From the NCBI GenBank assembly GCA_949130485.1, contig OX422183.1, forward strand, positions 5,608,636 through 5,672,635: a DNA stretch of 64,000 nt, in the 5' to 3' direction. Positions 36,120-49,699 of this stretch are shown one piece after another. How positions within the stretch are numbered: position 1 is the first letter of the stretch; each line of letters begins with the position of its first letter. The notes under the pieces are model-generated. The model did no database searches, was not told the DNA's origin, and saw only the letters and a program-made list of their open reading frames with translations. The position numbers and the translations under genes are program-made. Source of the DNA: Agelas oroides. Lineage: Eukaryota; Porifera; Demospongiae; Agelasida; Agelasidae.

Positions 36120-39100
36120 GGATTCAGTTTCAACCTACTTGGACGGCATGTGACAGAGCTTCTTACTAAATACTGCATGTGCACATGTATCATTCTAATA
36201 GTCAACTTACACGCTGAGTAGGAGTGAATGGAACAGTTCATGTGGGAAGACAAGATAAACAAGTGAAACAACATTAACCTCATCACAGAAATTATCACAC
36301 ACTAGTTGTGTGTTATCATGTGCACTGGTCTATTTTATATCTGGCTTGTCTGCCGATATGGGTGGTATTGTAACCTCTTGAGACAGTGAGGCTATAAAAT
36401 GACAGGACACGGATGAGGGTGGGACATGGGAGTGAAAGAGAAGTGGGGGGGAGAAGAGGAATAAGAAGAGGAGGAGAAATGGGAAAAGTTTCAACCTACT
36501 TGGACGGCATGTGACAGAGCTTCTTACTAAATACTGCATGGTTGCCTATGAGTGGTAACATATGACAATGTGCACATGAATCATTCTAATAGTCAACTTA
36601 CCGACTGAGTAGGAGTGAATGGAGCAGTTTATGTGGGAAGAACAGACAAACAAGTGAAACAACACTATTATGTAACCTCATCACAGAAATTATCACACAC
36701 TAGTTGTGTGTTATCATGCGCACTGGTCAATTATATATCTGGCTTGTCTGCCAATATGGGTGGTATTGTAACCTCTTGAGACAGTGAGGCTATAAAATGT
36801 TAGACAGGACACGGAAGAGGGTGGGACATGGGAGGGAAAGAGAAGTGGGTGGGAGAGGAGGAATAAGAAGAGGAGGAGAAATGGGAAAAGTTTCAACCTA
36901 CTTGGACCGCATGTGACAGAGCTTCTTACTAAATACTGCATGGTTGCCTATGAGTGGTAACATATGACAATGTGCACATGTATCATTTTAATAGTCAACT
37001 TACGAACTGAGTAGGAGTGAATGGAACAGTTCATGTGGGAAGAGAAGACAAATAAGTGAAACAACATTATTATGTAACCTCATCACAGAAATTATCACAC
37101 ACTAGTTGTGTGTTATCATGCGCACTGGTCTATTTTATATCTGGCTTGTCTGCCGATATGGTTGGTATTGTAACCACTTGAGACAGTGAGGGTATAAAAT
37201 GTTAGACAGGACACGGATGACGGTGGGACATGGGAGGGAAAGAGAAGTGGGCGGGGGAGAATAGGAATAAGAAGAGGAGGAGAAATGGGGAAAGTTTCAA
37301 CCTACTTGGACCACATGTGACAGAGCTTCTTACTAAATACTGCATGGTTGCCTATGAGTGGTAACATAGGACAATGTGCACATGTAATCGTCAACTTACC
37401 AACTGAGTAGGAGAGAATGGAACAGTTCATGTGGGAAGAGAAGACAAACAAGTGAAACAACATTATTCTGTAACCTCATCACAGAAATTATCACACACTA
37501 GTTGTGTGTTATCATGCGCACTGGTCTATTTTATATCTGGCTTGTTTGCCGATATGGGTGGTATTGTAACCTCTTGAGACAGTGAGGCTATAAAATGTTA
37601 GACAGGACACGGAAGAGGGTGGGACATGGGAGGGAAAGAGAAGTGTGGGGTGGGATAGGAGGAATAAGAAGAGGAGGAGAAATTGGAAAAGTTTCAACCT
37701 ACTTGGACGGCATGTGACAGAGCTTCTTACTAAATACTGCATGGTTGCCTATGAGTGGTAACGTATGACAATGTGCACATGAATCATTCTAATAGTCAAC
37801 TTACACGCTGAGTAGGAGTGAATGGAACAGTTCATGTGGGAAGAGAAGACAAACAAGTGAAACAACAATATTAAGTAACCTCATCACAGAAATTATCACA
37901 CACTAGTTGTGTGTTATCATGCGCACTGGTCTATTTTATATCTGGCTTGTCTGCCAATATGGGTGGTATTGTAACCACTTGAGACAGTGACGCTATAAAA
38001 TGTTAGACAGGACACGGAAGAGGGTGGGACATGGGAGGGAAAGAGAAGTGGGAGGGAAAGAGAAGTGGGTGGGAGAGGAGTAATAAGAAGAGGAGGAGAA
38101 ATGGGAAAAGTTTCAACCTACTTGGACCGCATGTGACAGAGCTTCTTACTAAATACTACATGGTTGCCTATGAGTGGTAACGTATGACAATGTGCACATG
38201 TATCATTCTAATAGTCAACTTACACGCTGAGTAGGAGTGAATGGAGCAGTTCATGTGGGAAGAGAAGACAAACAAGTGAAACAACATTAACCTCATCACA
38301 GAAATTATCACACACTAGTTGTGTGTTATCATGCGCACTGGTCTATTTTATATCTGGCTTGTCAGCCGATATGGGTGGTATTGTAACGTCTTGAGACAGT
38401 GAGGCTATAAAATGTTAGACAGGACACGGAAGAGGGTGGGACATGGGAGGGAAAGAGAAGTGTGGGGTGGGAGAGGAGGAATAAGAAGAGGAGGAGAAAT
38501 TGGAAAAGTTTCAACCTACTTGGACCGCATGTGACAGAGCTTCTTACTAAATACTGCATGGTTGCCTATGAGTGGTAACATATGACAATGTGCACATGTA
38601 TCATTTTAATAGTCAACTTACGAACTGAGTAGGAGTGAATGGAACAGTTCATGTTGGAAGAGAAGACAAACAAGTGAAACAACATTACCTCATCACAGAA
38701 ATTATCACAGACTAGTTGAGTGTTATCAAGCACACTGGTCTATTTTATATCTGGCTTGTCTGCCGATATGGGTGGTATTGTAACCACTTGAGACAGTGAG
38801 GCTATAAAATGTTAGACAGGACACGGAAGAGGGTGGGACATGGGAGGGAAAGAGAAGTGGGCGGGGGAGAAGAGGAATAAGAAGAGGAGGAGAAATGGGA
38901 AAAGTTTCAACCTACTTGGACGGAATGTGATAGAGCTTCTTAATAAATCTTGCATGGTTGCCTATGAGTGGTAACATATGATATGTGCACATGTATCATT
39001 TCTAATCGTTAACTTACCCACTGAGTAGGAGTGAATGGAGCAGTTCATGTGGGAAGAGAAGAAACAAGTGAAACAACATTACCTCATCACAGAAATTATC

Positions 39101-40850
39101 ACACACTAGTTGTGTGTTATCAAGCGCACTGGTCTATTTTATATCGGGCTTGTCTGCCGATATCGGTGGTATTGTAACCACTTGAGATATTGAGGGTATA
39201 AAATGTTAGACAGGACACGGAAGAGGGTGGGACATGGGAGGGAAAGAGAAGTGGGGGGTGGGAGAAGAGGAATAAGAAGAGGAGGAGAAATGGGAAAAGT
39301 TTCAACCTACTTGGACGGCATGTGACAGAGCTTCTTACTAAATACTGCATGGTTGCCTATGAGTGGTAACGTATGACAATGTGCACATGAATCATTCTAA
39401 TAGTCAACTTACACGCTGAGTAGGAGTGAATGGAACAGTTCATGTGGGAAGAGAAGACAAACAAGTGAAACAACATTACCTCATCACAGAAATTATCACA
39501 GACTAATTGAGTGTTATCAAGCGCACGGGTCTAATTTATATCTGGCTTGTCTGCCGATATGGGTGGTATTGTAACCACTTGAGACAGTGACGCTATGACA
39601 GGACACGGATGAGGGTGGGACATGGGAGGGAAAGAGAAGTGGGGGGTGGGAGAAGAGGAATAAGAAGAGGAGGAGAAATGGGAAAAGTTTCAACCTACTT
39701 GGACCGCATGTGACAGAGCTTCTTACTAAATACTACATGGTTGCCTATGAGTGGTAACATATGACGATGTGCACATGTATCATTTTAATAGTCAACTTAC
39801 GAACTGAGTAGGAGTGAATGGAACAGTTTATGTGGGAAGAGAAGACAAACAAGTGAAACAACATTATTATGTAACCTCATCACAGAAATTATCACAGACT
39901 AGTTGAGTGTTATCAAGCGCACTGGTCTATTTTATATCTGGCTTGTCTGCCGATATGGGTGGTATTGTAACCACTTGAGACAGTGAGGCTATAAAATGTT
40001 AGACAGGACACGGAAGAGGGTGGGACATGGGAGGGAAAGAGAAGTGGGCGGGGGAGAAGAGGAATAAGAAGAGGAGGAGAAATGGGAAAAGTTTCAACCT
40101 ACTTGGACGGCATGTGACAGAGTTTCTTACTAAATACTGCATGGTTGTCTATGAGTAGTAACATATGACAATGTGCACATGTATCATTTCTAATCGTTAA
40201 CTTACATACTGAGTAGGAGTGAATGGAACAGTTCATGTGGGAAGAGAAGACAAACAAGTGAAACAACATTACCTCATCACAGAAATTATCACAGACTAGT
40301 TGAGTGTTATCAAGCGCACTGGTCTAATTTATATCTGGCTTGTCTGCCGATATGGGTGGTATTATAACCTCTTGAGACAGTAAGGCTATGACAGGACACG
40401 GAAGAGGGTGGGACATGGGAGGGAAAGAGAAGTGGGCGGGGGAGAAGAGGAATAAGAAGAGGAGGAGAAATGGGAAAAGTTTCAACCTACTAGGACGGCA
40501 TGTGACAGAGCTTCTTACTAAATACTGCATGGTTGCCTATGAGTGGTAACATATGATATGTGCACATGAATCATTCTAATAGTCAACTTACCTCCTGAGT
40601 AGGAGTGAATGGAACAGTTCATGTGGGAAGAGAAGACAAACAAGTGAAACAACATTATTATGTAACCTCATCACAGAAATTATCACACACTAGTTGTGTG
40701 TTATCATGTGCACTGGTCTATTGCATATTTGGCTTGTCTGCCGATATGGGTGGTATTGTAACCTCTTGAGACAGTAAGGCTATAAAATGTTATACAGGAC
40801 ATGGATGTTAAATTTCACACATCATTGTTTATCAAACACCAGTTGTGTGT
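36120..40850. repeat. Satellite array of ~400-bp units, about 12 copies
   Basis: The phrase GTTTCAACCTACTTGGACSG starts units at 36127, 36487, 36890, 37294, 37691, 38110, 38508, 38904, 39299, 39687, 40091 and 40489, i.e. spacing 357-419 bp. Each unit holds, in order, a GAATGGARCAGTTYATGTGGG block, a CACACTAGTTGTGTG palindrome, GGTGGTATTGTAACC, and a GGAGGAATAAGAAGAGGAGG purine tract. Most copies carry the same 65-76-codon minus-strand frame starting MQYLVRSSVTC. Neighbouring units differ by small indels and a few substitutions. Single decayed units lie at 41400-41530 and 42450-42580. Confidence 0.95.
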
Positions 40851-41935
40851 TATCATGCTTGCTGCTGCATTATAGCCTCGTTCCGAGGCCCCGCCCAGCT
40901 CTCTGTTGCTTGCTTGGATAAACGGTAGAGCGTCTGTAATAATTTATCACGTGAGTGACGTAGAGGGTAGAGAGAAGGTAGAGAGGACTTAATTGCATGA
41001 GCATAAGTGAACTGTCGATTTGCCCATGCACATGTTTGCGTATTGATAATTGACAGTATACGTAGCCGTGTTTTAGTAGGAGCCCGTTCTGACAGTTTTT
41101 TCAAACAATAAGCTCAGAGAAGACTTGAGCAAAGCCATCTTGGCGATTAATAGTGCCTTGAAAGCCATTCTCTGGGGTGTACAGCGGTCAGTTTGCCAAG
41201 GTAAGCGAGTAAGTTAGCGTGATTCTCAAAATTATGTACAGGTTTGTGTATGCTCACCATAGCTTGCTGTACTGCCAGGTAATCTAGCGTAGTGCCACCT
41301 AGTCCCGTTATGTCAGCCATAAAGCTTTCGCAACCGAACAAGTATATTCTGTCCATAAAGTGTGGGCGAGTTCATTCGTTCGCCCACATATAATTACGTT
41401 CTCTCTACCAGAAGAGGGTAAGGGAAAGAGAAGTTGGAGTGGGAGAAGGGAATAAGAAGAGGAGAAATGGGGGAAGGTATCTACCTACATGGATGGCATG
41501 TGACAGAGTTTCTTACTAAATCTTGCCTAAATGTGGCATTGTATGACAACTAGCCTTGTTCCCAGGTGCTCGAATAATCAGAGGGAGAGCCTGGTACACA
41601 CTGTTTGCGCATGCGCGGCTCCCCAGGTTTTTCTGGGGAACTTGGAAACTACTGTATGTCTCCGTTTTGCGCGATTGTATAGACCGTGTGCCTAAATGGG
41701 CGTGGTTACAAGTGGCAGTGACGTCATGGGCTATGGCGTCATATTCTGATGACGTAATGTAGGGAAAAAAATGGCTCTGTGAATGGCAAGCTTATACAGC
41801 GATGAGGTTATGAGCTGGCTGCTGAACGTTACCATGAGCCGCACCTAAAATCGCTACAGTATAACATACATCGCTATTAGCCTTATAACATACGTGAGCC
41901 ACTAAGCAATCCCACTGTCAGTATTTCTGGTAAAG
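40851..41935. other. Repeat-flanked stretch, no gene
   Basis: 40875-40960 and 41550-41620 contain CCTCGTTCCCAGGC-type MITE ends. A decayed satellite unit occupies 41400-41530. The minus-strand frame at 41147-41356 is not recognised. Confidence 0.4.
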
Positions 41936-42148
41936 TTGTATACTTTCGAGTATAATATAGAGTCGACACACGTAACTATGGCGGTGAGTTTTGGGAAAGA
42001 AGTTGGCAATGCGTTCAACCAAGCCGTATTGTACGTGTTCGGTAAGGTCAGAAAGCCAGGAATAGTGCTGAAGGATGAACAAATGCTGGGATATGCTGAC
42101 AGCCCATCATCTTTCGTCACTGCTACGAGAAATATCCATCCCAGGTGA
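41936..42148 (+). pseudogene. Possible N-terminal relic of a RecQ-like helicase gene
   Basis: From ATG 41979 the frame reads AVSFGKEVGNAFNQAVLYVF and then GKVRKPGIVLKDEQ before losing sense. The pattern ALxxVLxxxGKPGxxLKxEQ precedes the Walker A in RecQ-like helicases that are multicopy in some marine invertebrate genomes. The Walker A itself is absent here. Low confidence. Confidence 0.25.
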
Positions 42149-43792
42149 CTCAGTGGGAGATCTTCCAGCTCACCTTGAATGGTGAACAACCCACTAGCGT
42201 GTCTTGCATCCACTTCGGAAAGGCAGAAATGGCAGTAAAGTTGTCGCCATCGCATGTCGCCAACTATGTTCTACACTCATGCCAGTTGTGTATAATTTTA
42301 CCGAATATTTCTCCACGTTACTATCTGCAAGCTCAGTTTACGTGTCATGATAAATTTTACGGAAAGTATTACGGAATTCTTCACGCATGCGTGAGCAGTG
42401 TGTACCAGGCACTCCCTCCGATTTTTCGAGTACCTGGGAATGAGGCTATAGACAATGTGCACATGTATCATTCTAATAGTCAACTTACCACCTGAGTAGG
42501 AGTGAATGGAGCAGTTCATGTGGGAAGAGAAGACAAACAAGTGAAACAACATTATTATGTAACCTCATCATGGAAACTACATTGTTGAAGGTCTAAAAAT
42601 GTCGGTGGGATGGGGGGGGGGGAAGATAGGAGAAGCTCAGAATATCACATGACCGCAAGATCATTAATTGCATTCCTGAGACAATTAAGCACACTAACAC
42701 TGCATTTATCTTCCATGATGATTTTCACTTGGGGATCAATCCAGGCTAGGACAGACCTATTTGCAAGATTCCATCCTCCAACTTTGGAATAATTATGATT
42801 TTTGTGCACATGAGCTTGTCCTACCCCCCCCACTGCTACAATATGACCATACCAGCAGAAGACTGCCATGTTAATATGCCATTGTTTATCATACACTAGT
42901 CTAGTTGTGTGTTATCATGCTCCGAGTAAACCACTGATCTATTGTGTATGTATATCCGGTGTAAATATACTGCAGGTGCTTATGACTATTGTTGAGTGGC
43001 TTGATGGTAAGTTTGTGACTGCTTCAAATCCCAGCTGAATCCTGGAATTTTTTCTGTGGATTTATTTCTCGCTCTCTCAGCATAACATCAACATGGATGG
43101 TATTCTAATTTCTTGTGTCAGTGAGGTCATAAGTGCTAGATAGGTAACGGAAGAGGAAGATACCGTATAGCGGGAAAATTTGGCGAGCATTAAATTTCGC
43201 AAAATGGCCCATTTTTTTTCTGAGAGTACTTCACGGCTCCTTCGCGGTCTTCACGTGAGTGATGTTTCAGGTTATTTAATGGTTAGTGCAAAGTCGTCGT
43301 GCCGCAATATCACGTGCGAATCGGTCCCAGGGTCTCCCACTCCGTTTTTATTTTTCGTCGGGGCGAGGGGAGAGCCTGGGAACGAGGCCACTCTCTCACC
43401 CTCCAGAAAAGTGAGAGATGGTCTAGCAGATAGACTAGGGTGTTATGAGCATGAATTACAATCATGACACTGAGATTTGTAATCCCTGCCTCAAAATTTG
43501 GAACACTTCTCCAAGTGACCCACTCACTCGCCCTGGTTGTGTTGCTCCCTGGAGTTGTGCAGTGGAGGGAGGGGTGAGGTGGGTACCTGTGCCATGTGGT
43601 TCAAGCTCACGTGGTTGTGTTAGAGGTTGCTGGCCTGATCCTGAGGGGCAGAGGAGGAGGTGGGCATTGTTCATTTCATTGTCTATATTCAATAACCTAC
43701 CAGAACTTTCCGAGATTATGAAGGACATGTACACCATTTCAAAGCCCTCCATTTCTCAAACACAATACGTCACATATCTACATTTGAAACAG
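42149..43792. other. No gene; satellite remnant and MITE ends
   Basis: 42450-42580 is a decayed satellite unit. 43160-43215 (TACCGTATAGCGGGAAAATT) is one end of the element family complete at 58541-58751. 43360-43390 carries a GCCTGGGAACGAGGC end. Confidence 0.4.
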
Positions 43793-44381
43793 ATAGTGGA
43801 TGGACATCTAGATACTACGGTGCCATTTTGAGTAGCAAGAAGGATTGCACTCAATGCAGCGTAAGTGCAGCAGGGCAGTTTGAAACTAACAGCATCAATG
43901 AGGTAAGAATGAGCTGTAGGTCTTGTTGAGTGGAAACGTAAATCATGTAAAAGGAACTTGCAAATGCCCCCTTGTACTTACCTTTCATTGAAGTCAAGGG
44001 GTAGTCACTTATATGTCGTCTGTAGAAGCGTTTGTGACCGCGATCAAGTTTTTTTTGAGTGGCAAAAAGTGTGCTTGATTGTTCCCTTCTGAGGCTCTTG
44101 ATCGCTTGATTTCCAAGGGTCAAATTCTGAGGCTCTTGATCGCTTGATTTCCAAGGGTCAAAGGTCAAATTGCAGCCAGGCGTTCTTGATTGTTGATTTT
44201 TAGCAGTTCGGAGGTCACCTTGATCCCTTGATCGGCCCCTCAAAAGGGCTTTGATCGCTTGATTCAATTTTGATCCTGGTTGCAAACGCTTCTACATGAG
44301 ACATATAAGTGACTACCCCTTGAAAGTGTCCTTACTTACCACTCAAAATGGCGACATAGTATACAGATGTCCGTCCACTAT
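43793..44381. mobile_element. Inverted-repeat element containing a second one
   Basis: Outer ends ATAGTGGATGGACATCTAGA (43793) and the complement near 44335-44381 match about 45 bp at ~85%. Inside, 43994-44323 has perfect 23-bp ends (TCAAGGGGTAGTCACTTATA...). The inner element holds two copies of a ~41-bp unit (CTGAGGCTCTTGATCGCTTG...) at 44090-44165. Confidence 0.75.
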
Positions 44382-44475
44382 CCGTATGGGTACGTTAATT
44401 AGGTATGTATACGTATACATTAGGTACGTATACGTTAAAGGTACGTATACGTTAGGTATGTATACATCCCTCCCA
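44382..44475. repeat. Imperfect TACGTATACGTTAGG tandem repeat
   Basis: Five or so units of GGTACGTATACGTTA/GGTATGTATAC. Confidence 0.7.
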
Positions 44476-47400
44476 TGCCTAGCCTCCAAACATCATTTCT
44501 TGATTTGCCTGAGGGTAGAGCAGTTTTTAGCTGAAAATCACCTGCCACTGGGACTTCGAATCATGGTCTTTTAGTCAAGAATCTAGGCCATCTGGCTTAC
44601 TTAAAGTATCGCTGGTAGTTGAGTCCAGTTTCGCTCTCTTTGTGGGCGGGTTTCCTCCACCAGGCCCCAGCAGCCGATGATGGTCCATTGGTGACAGCTT
44701 CAAGTTTCACACACCGCCACTTAAACGTTCGTCCCACCCTCCGTGGTACGCATTTAAGCTTTGAGGAGAGGAGTCTCGTGCCCAGCCGTCCACGCCCCCC
44801 AGCTGGAATCTACACAGACTTGCTCATGAGAAAAAAAAATTACGGGTTTACCCCAAATTTAGATCAAGTAAGCATGGTATCAGTATAGTATTAAAGCTTG
44901 AATATCAGAGAAGGGATGCATTTCTGGCAGCTGTGTAGGGGAAAACCAGAGCAGCCATCACAGCAATTAATCGAGGTGATCAGTATGGAGGCCTAAGTTT
45001 TGTGTACTCATGGGCAGCAAAAAAAACTTGAATATTTTCTATTTCTATCCGTGATCCTAACTGATCAACACTCTTGTGTTTGGTGCATAATTAGCAAACC
45101 TGCTGTGCAATGCTGTGGTGTGCATTTGTGCGCTATGTTGCTGTACACTGCAATCTAACTATGCGCCAAGGATCAAACATTGTTGAAGTTGTCGACGCTG
45201 TGTGTTGAAATCAGGCTTAAAAATGAGGCTATTTGATGTCTGTTCAATGTGTTCATGTTCCTATGCTAGAGCCAAAAATTTTTTCTCAGACTGATATATT
45301 TTTGGACCTCAGACTTCAAAGGTCTAAGCACGGTAGCAACTATGCCAGATCATCAGAGCAACAAGACATGCAGGCGCTGGGATAGTTTTCGTTACCTGAA
45401 ACTATTTGTGGAGGACCAGGACATATCTTTTGTTTCTCTTTGTGTTTCTCTTTGTATAAGGCTAGGTAGGGTGTTAATCATTGTGTATGCTGTGGGTGAA
45501 TTATTGCATATGGTGTTAATTATTGTGTATGATCTATGGTGGTTTTAAGTTATGTATCATTGACCTTTGTAGATTAGCTGTGCCATATGCTGTTTTTATT
45601 CCTTTGTATGGTAGGGCAGCCCGCCCGCTTTGGTCTGCTTTTGTTAGGATTATTGTTAGCCATTTATGGGCCCTTTTGTATTAGAGCTTATAAAATAGCA
45701 GTTGGTTGCTGTACGCTGTTCTCTTCTTCTATAATCACTGTTGAGTTACTGGCTTATCGTTGGTCAAGGTCGGTCCGTTACACTATTGTAGTACGCGGGG
45801 ATAGAAAATCATGTCCAAAAATACATGTGAGTGTCTGGTTCAGCAGAAGGTTCAGCAATTAATAAAATTCCTAACATTCCGAAGTGTACACTTCCACCCC
45901 GCCCCGTTTACCAGACCTTCCTTTTCGATTTTTCGAGGGTCTGGTTCCGAGACTAGGAGGGTCTGGGGCTAGCAGCTAGAGACAGTCTTGTGGTGGGGTC
46001 TGGGCACGAGACTACTAGAGACAGGAATAAAATCCATTAGTGAACTTTGACCTTAAGCATATAATTGCACATCCTGATGCGCACGCACCGCAATCGACCT
46101 ACTTTTCTCGTTCCCAGTCGGCGCGATGCGACTGGGTTCGAAGTACTGGCTTGTAAAGAAATACCCGGTTTGTTAATTACCCTGCGCACGCATGCGCAAA
46201 GGGGTTAAGCAATCGGTTTTGTCCGTCTGTCTGTCAGTCTGTCCGGTGAAAAATTTTGATATCAGCACATTTACTGGGCTAAAGGATTGCTGTACACAGT
46301 GCAGTGACATGGCAATCTAAAACAAAATAATGTATGTGTACCTGATAGAGACCAAAGCAGTTCACTCCTCTGCATTTCCAGCTCTTTTCTATTTGAAATA
46401 TGGCGTGTTATTAAAACCTGAACGCTCCTACGCGGGCTTGATGAGGTCGGTCAGTTACTCTATGAAGTTCATTGATTTGCTGACAGCATCAGGGGGTGTG
46501 GCAGGCAGGCACAAGTTCAGCTGGAAAGTATAAAAACCCTTTGATCTTCCATCCCTTTAATATAGTGTAGATAGCCTATGTAATATGATGTACACTGCAT
46601 ACCACAAACGTTTAATCTGCAATAGTTATGGGCACACATGGGTAACAGTTTGCTGAAATTGCGCGGGGTATGTCTTCTCTGAAGACCTCTAGTTCTGCGT
46701 TACATTGCATCTTCCATAAGTCTTACTCACAGAATATTAGGAAGTATCATCATGGCTCAATGCAGCAGCACTGAGTTTTATGTACAAGGATCATTTGTTG
46801 ATAACAAGGTCACACAAGCAAAATAAGTTCTGCCTGCTGAGCATTTTACAGAGTCTTGTACTTCAGTGTCAAGCAAAGTACCACTGATTCTTGTAAACAA
46901 CTTCCTGTTCTCAGCTATACAACCAGCATGGGTATGTACCAGGTAGCCTTGTTCCCCGGCTCTTGTACAAGTGATTTCACTCTGCAAACTGATTGGAGGT
47001 GCTCAGTCGGAGACACCGGAATTCAACTGTTTGAACCCCCCAATGTTACCAGGCTCTTTCAAGAGGAAGTCCGACATAAGTGACACCAAAAACATTGACT
47101 GTGATCTTGATTGCCAGCTAGCCAACTTTATACTCATCTCATGCAGTATCATCAATCTTCGTCACCTTAAATACAGTGGCGTAGGAACCGTAGCGGCCGT
47201 AGCGGCTTTGGCCGCTACACTTTTAGGCCGTAAATTAATATTCATAACCTGCTAAGTAGCTCCAGCTAGCCTCGTTCTCTGGGAGCGAGGCTAAGGTCAA
47301 GCAGCCTCTTCGTTGCATCATGCAGTCTCATATGCAGTTATATGCGTGCATTCCCGATTAAAGTACGAAATAAGGTGATCAAAATCTTGGCAGTGAGATG

Positions 47401-47903
47401 GCTCGGTACGAAGCTAATGTAGATTTTCAAAGAGACTAAAGACGAAAAGCTAGCCGGGCGGTCTCCTGGAGGCCGGTGTGGCAGACATGGCATTAGTATT
47501 TCATAGGCGTAGGAAGCAAATTTGAAGTGTAGAGGCCATGCTGTGCCGCGCGAAGTGCTGCTAAAAAAAATGCGCGCGGCGGCGAATTTATACTGACATC
47601 GTCGTCGTTCCCCCAGAGTCTGCATGGAACGAGGCTTTCACACTGGTTTGGAACCGCAGCGTAAAAGGTCAAAGTTCACTAATGGATTCTATTCCTGTCT
47701 CTAGCCGCTAGTAGGGTCTGGGTAGAAAGGCGAATTTTTTCAACAGATTATGCTGACTTCGTCGTCGTTCCCCCAGAGTCTGGTAGGCCAGTTGTAGTCT
47801 GGGAACAAGACTAGGCCAGTTGTAGTCTGGGAACAAGACTAGGCCAGTTCAAAGTGGGTTGGGTAGAAAGGGTTACCCGTGGTAAGTGATATTTATGAGA
47901 GTA
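44476..47903. other. No gene recognised; scattered MITE ends
   Basis: 45905-46020 has paired GGTCTGG...GAGACTA ends; the phrase AATCCATTAGTGAACTTTGA follows it and recurs at 47675 (inverted) and 49233, marking one repeat family's terminus. 47180-47230 is a GTAGCGGCC-type G/C-rich repeat. The open frames in 45340-45860 have no family resemblance that I can see. Confidence 0.4.
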
Positions 47904-48292
47904 TAGTCTCGTGCCCAGACTACTTTTCGCGGAGTGGGAAAATAGTCTGATAAACTGCCTATACTGTTTTGGTTCCAATATTTTCAAATCACTGTGACAT
48001 CATGTCAACTAGGTTGGGAATTTGAAAATGCTCTAGTAAACAGCGAACTCCGAGACAGCCTACTTGTGCTCTTTTTGAAAGATAGAATAGCCTAGTCTAC
48101 ATGTGGCAGTTAGGGTTGCCTGGTTAACGTCATTTTGCTAGCAGATCGCTGGCATGCAGTGTGGAATGTAATCTGCAATGACGTCAAAGCGTTAAATTAC
48201 ATAAGAACATTGTGCCAGTGAAAATGGAATAGGCAGTTGACCAGACTCATTTTTCTTGTGGACGCGAAAAATGCAGTCTGGGAACAAGAGTA
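47904..48292. mobile_element. 389-bp MITE of the AGTCTCGTGCCCAGACT family
   Basis: The left end TAGTCTCGTGCCCAGACTAC and right end ...AGTCTGGGAACAAGAGTA are inverted complements, extending into TTTTCGCG/CGCGAAAAA. Confidence 0.7.
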
Positions 48293-49077
48293 ATGAGAGT
48301 CTGAGGGGTCAAACAGTAGTTGAAATCTTGTATGCTGAAATCAGGAAAAAATCTCTCTTTATGTTGGTATATACTATAGAGATTAGGTTGATTAAGTCTG
48401 TTCACATTCGTGTACTTAGAAATCAGCAGCAGAAATCACATATTTTACACACTTTGGAGGTCTGTATTGGACCCCTTGTTAAAGTCTTTTCCCAAAACAA
48501 ACGTGGAGAAGGTAGTTGTTTAGCGAGGGGACATAAAACCGTTGGTCCTGGGAGATCTGGTACAAGAGGCACTACCATTTTTTCCCCATCTTTTTTCCAA
48601 AGTTCTTTATTGCTTGATTTATACATGATGTAGCAGTTTGAAATGAATGTGGTAGCCACGCCTCCTTAGTATAGTATCTGGGAATTTGTGATACCTTGAT
48701 CAGCTCTTGAAAGGTACATTGATCACTTGAGGTAAGAAACTTCGTGTTATGTACTTCACCAAAGGTTATTACAAGGCAGCTTTGCGTAGACGGACGTATC
48801 TGATGCAGTGCGCACTGCGAGTTACACCATGCCCGTGGTGACATGGTGCCGTTCAGAGTAGTGTTGTGTTGTCAGGCCTTGACTTTGGACCTGCTTGTGG
48901 CTCCATTGTATGTTATTGTTTGTCTAATTATTTGCTTCAAGGGCATCGAGTCCCTGTAAACATGACATGAGCGCTCTTTTGTGGTTAAATGCGGAAACAT
49001 TCGAAAGAGTGTCCACCCCCCCTCTTTGACGAATTTTTAAGGTGCTCCGCCCATGGGCACTCTTTCGCGAGACTACG

Positions 49078-49213
49078 GCAATTAGTCAAATCCCCACCTT
49101 GCCCCACTATAGCCCGCACTGGGGATAGTGGGGCATAACATGATATAGGCACAATATCAGACCCTCTATTCCTCTGTGAGCCAGACTACTCACTTGGAGC
49201 AGGGTGACTAGTG
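49078..49213. repeat. Second copy of the repeat at 11736-11870
   Basis: Both read AATTAGTCAAATCCCCACCT, TGCCCCACTA..., CACTGGGGATA and CTTGGA(G/A)CAGGGTG in the same order. It sits just upstream of the H4 pseudogene. Confidence 0.6.
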
Positions 49214-49256
49214 GCTAGAGACAGAAATAAAATCCATTAGTGAACTTTGACCATTT

Positions 49257-49398
49257 TGTTCCTGGAAAACGTGATCCATGATGCTGTTACCTATACACCG
49301 AGGATGCCAAGAGAAAGACTGTCACTGCCATGGCTGCCATGGATGTTGTCTACGCACTGAAATGCCAGGGATGCCCTCTGTACACTTTCGGTGGGTAA
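49257..49398 (+). pseudogene. Histone H4 pseudogene, 3' part, with its 3' flank
   Basis: Matches H4 from [10 protein letters not shown] to the stop GG-TAA, with a frameshift in the YTEHAKR region, a 9-nt duplication (ATGGCTGCC) before DVVYAL, and CpG-type changes (CGC to TGC twice, CGT to CAT). Homology continues 160 bp beyond the stop, through the stem-loop region, to match 15544-15710. It was therefore copied as genomic DNA. Confidence 0.9.
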
Positions 49399-49699
49399 AT
49401 GGCACTGTTCCTTTCTTTACACGGCTTTTTAAAACCCGCCACATGTCCAAAAGCACATTGTTGTGCTGCTCAATCATCCTTTCATAGGATCATAGGTCCT
49501 AGTACTGGTGACTGGGAAACATGGAACAGTGATCAACTGAAGGTACACAGTTGCAGCTAACTGGTGCTGCTCAATTGAGGTTGAACTGCCTGATATATCT
49601 CTAGGGCTGTTATCTCACAACAGATACTATGAGCATGTACGGTGTTGCCCGCATGCTTCTATATCCAAGCATGGTGCTCATCATCAGGTGCTTTGTAAT

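Noticed and set aside
36120-40850. CRISPR-like interpretation of the tandem array
   Set aside because: Units are ~400 bp and nearly identical throughout, with no short repeat/spacer alternation; the window is eukaryotic.
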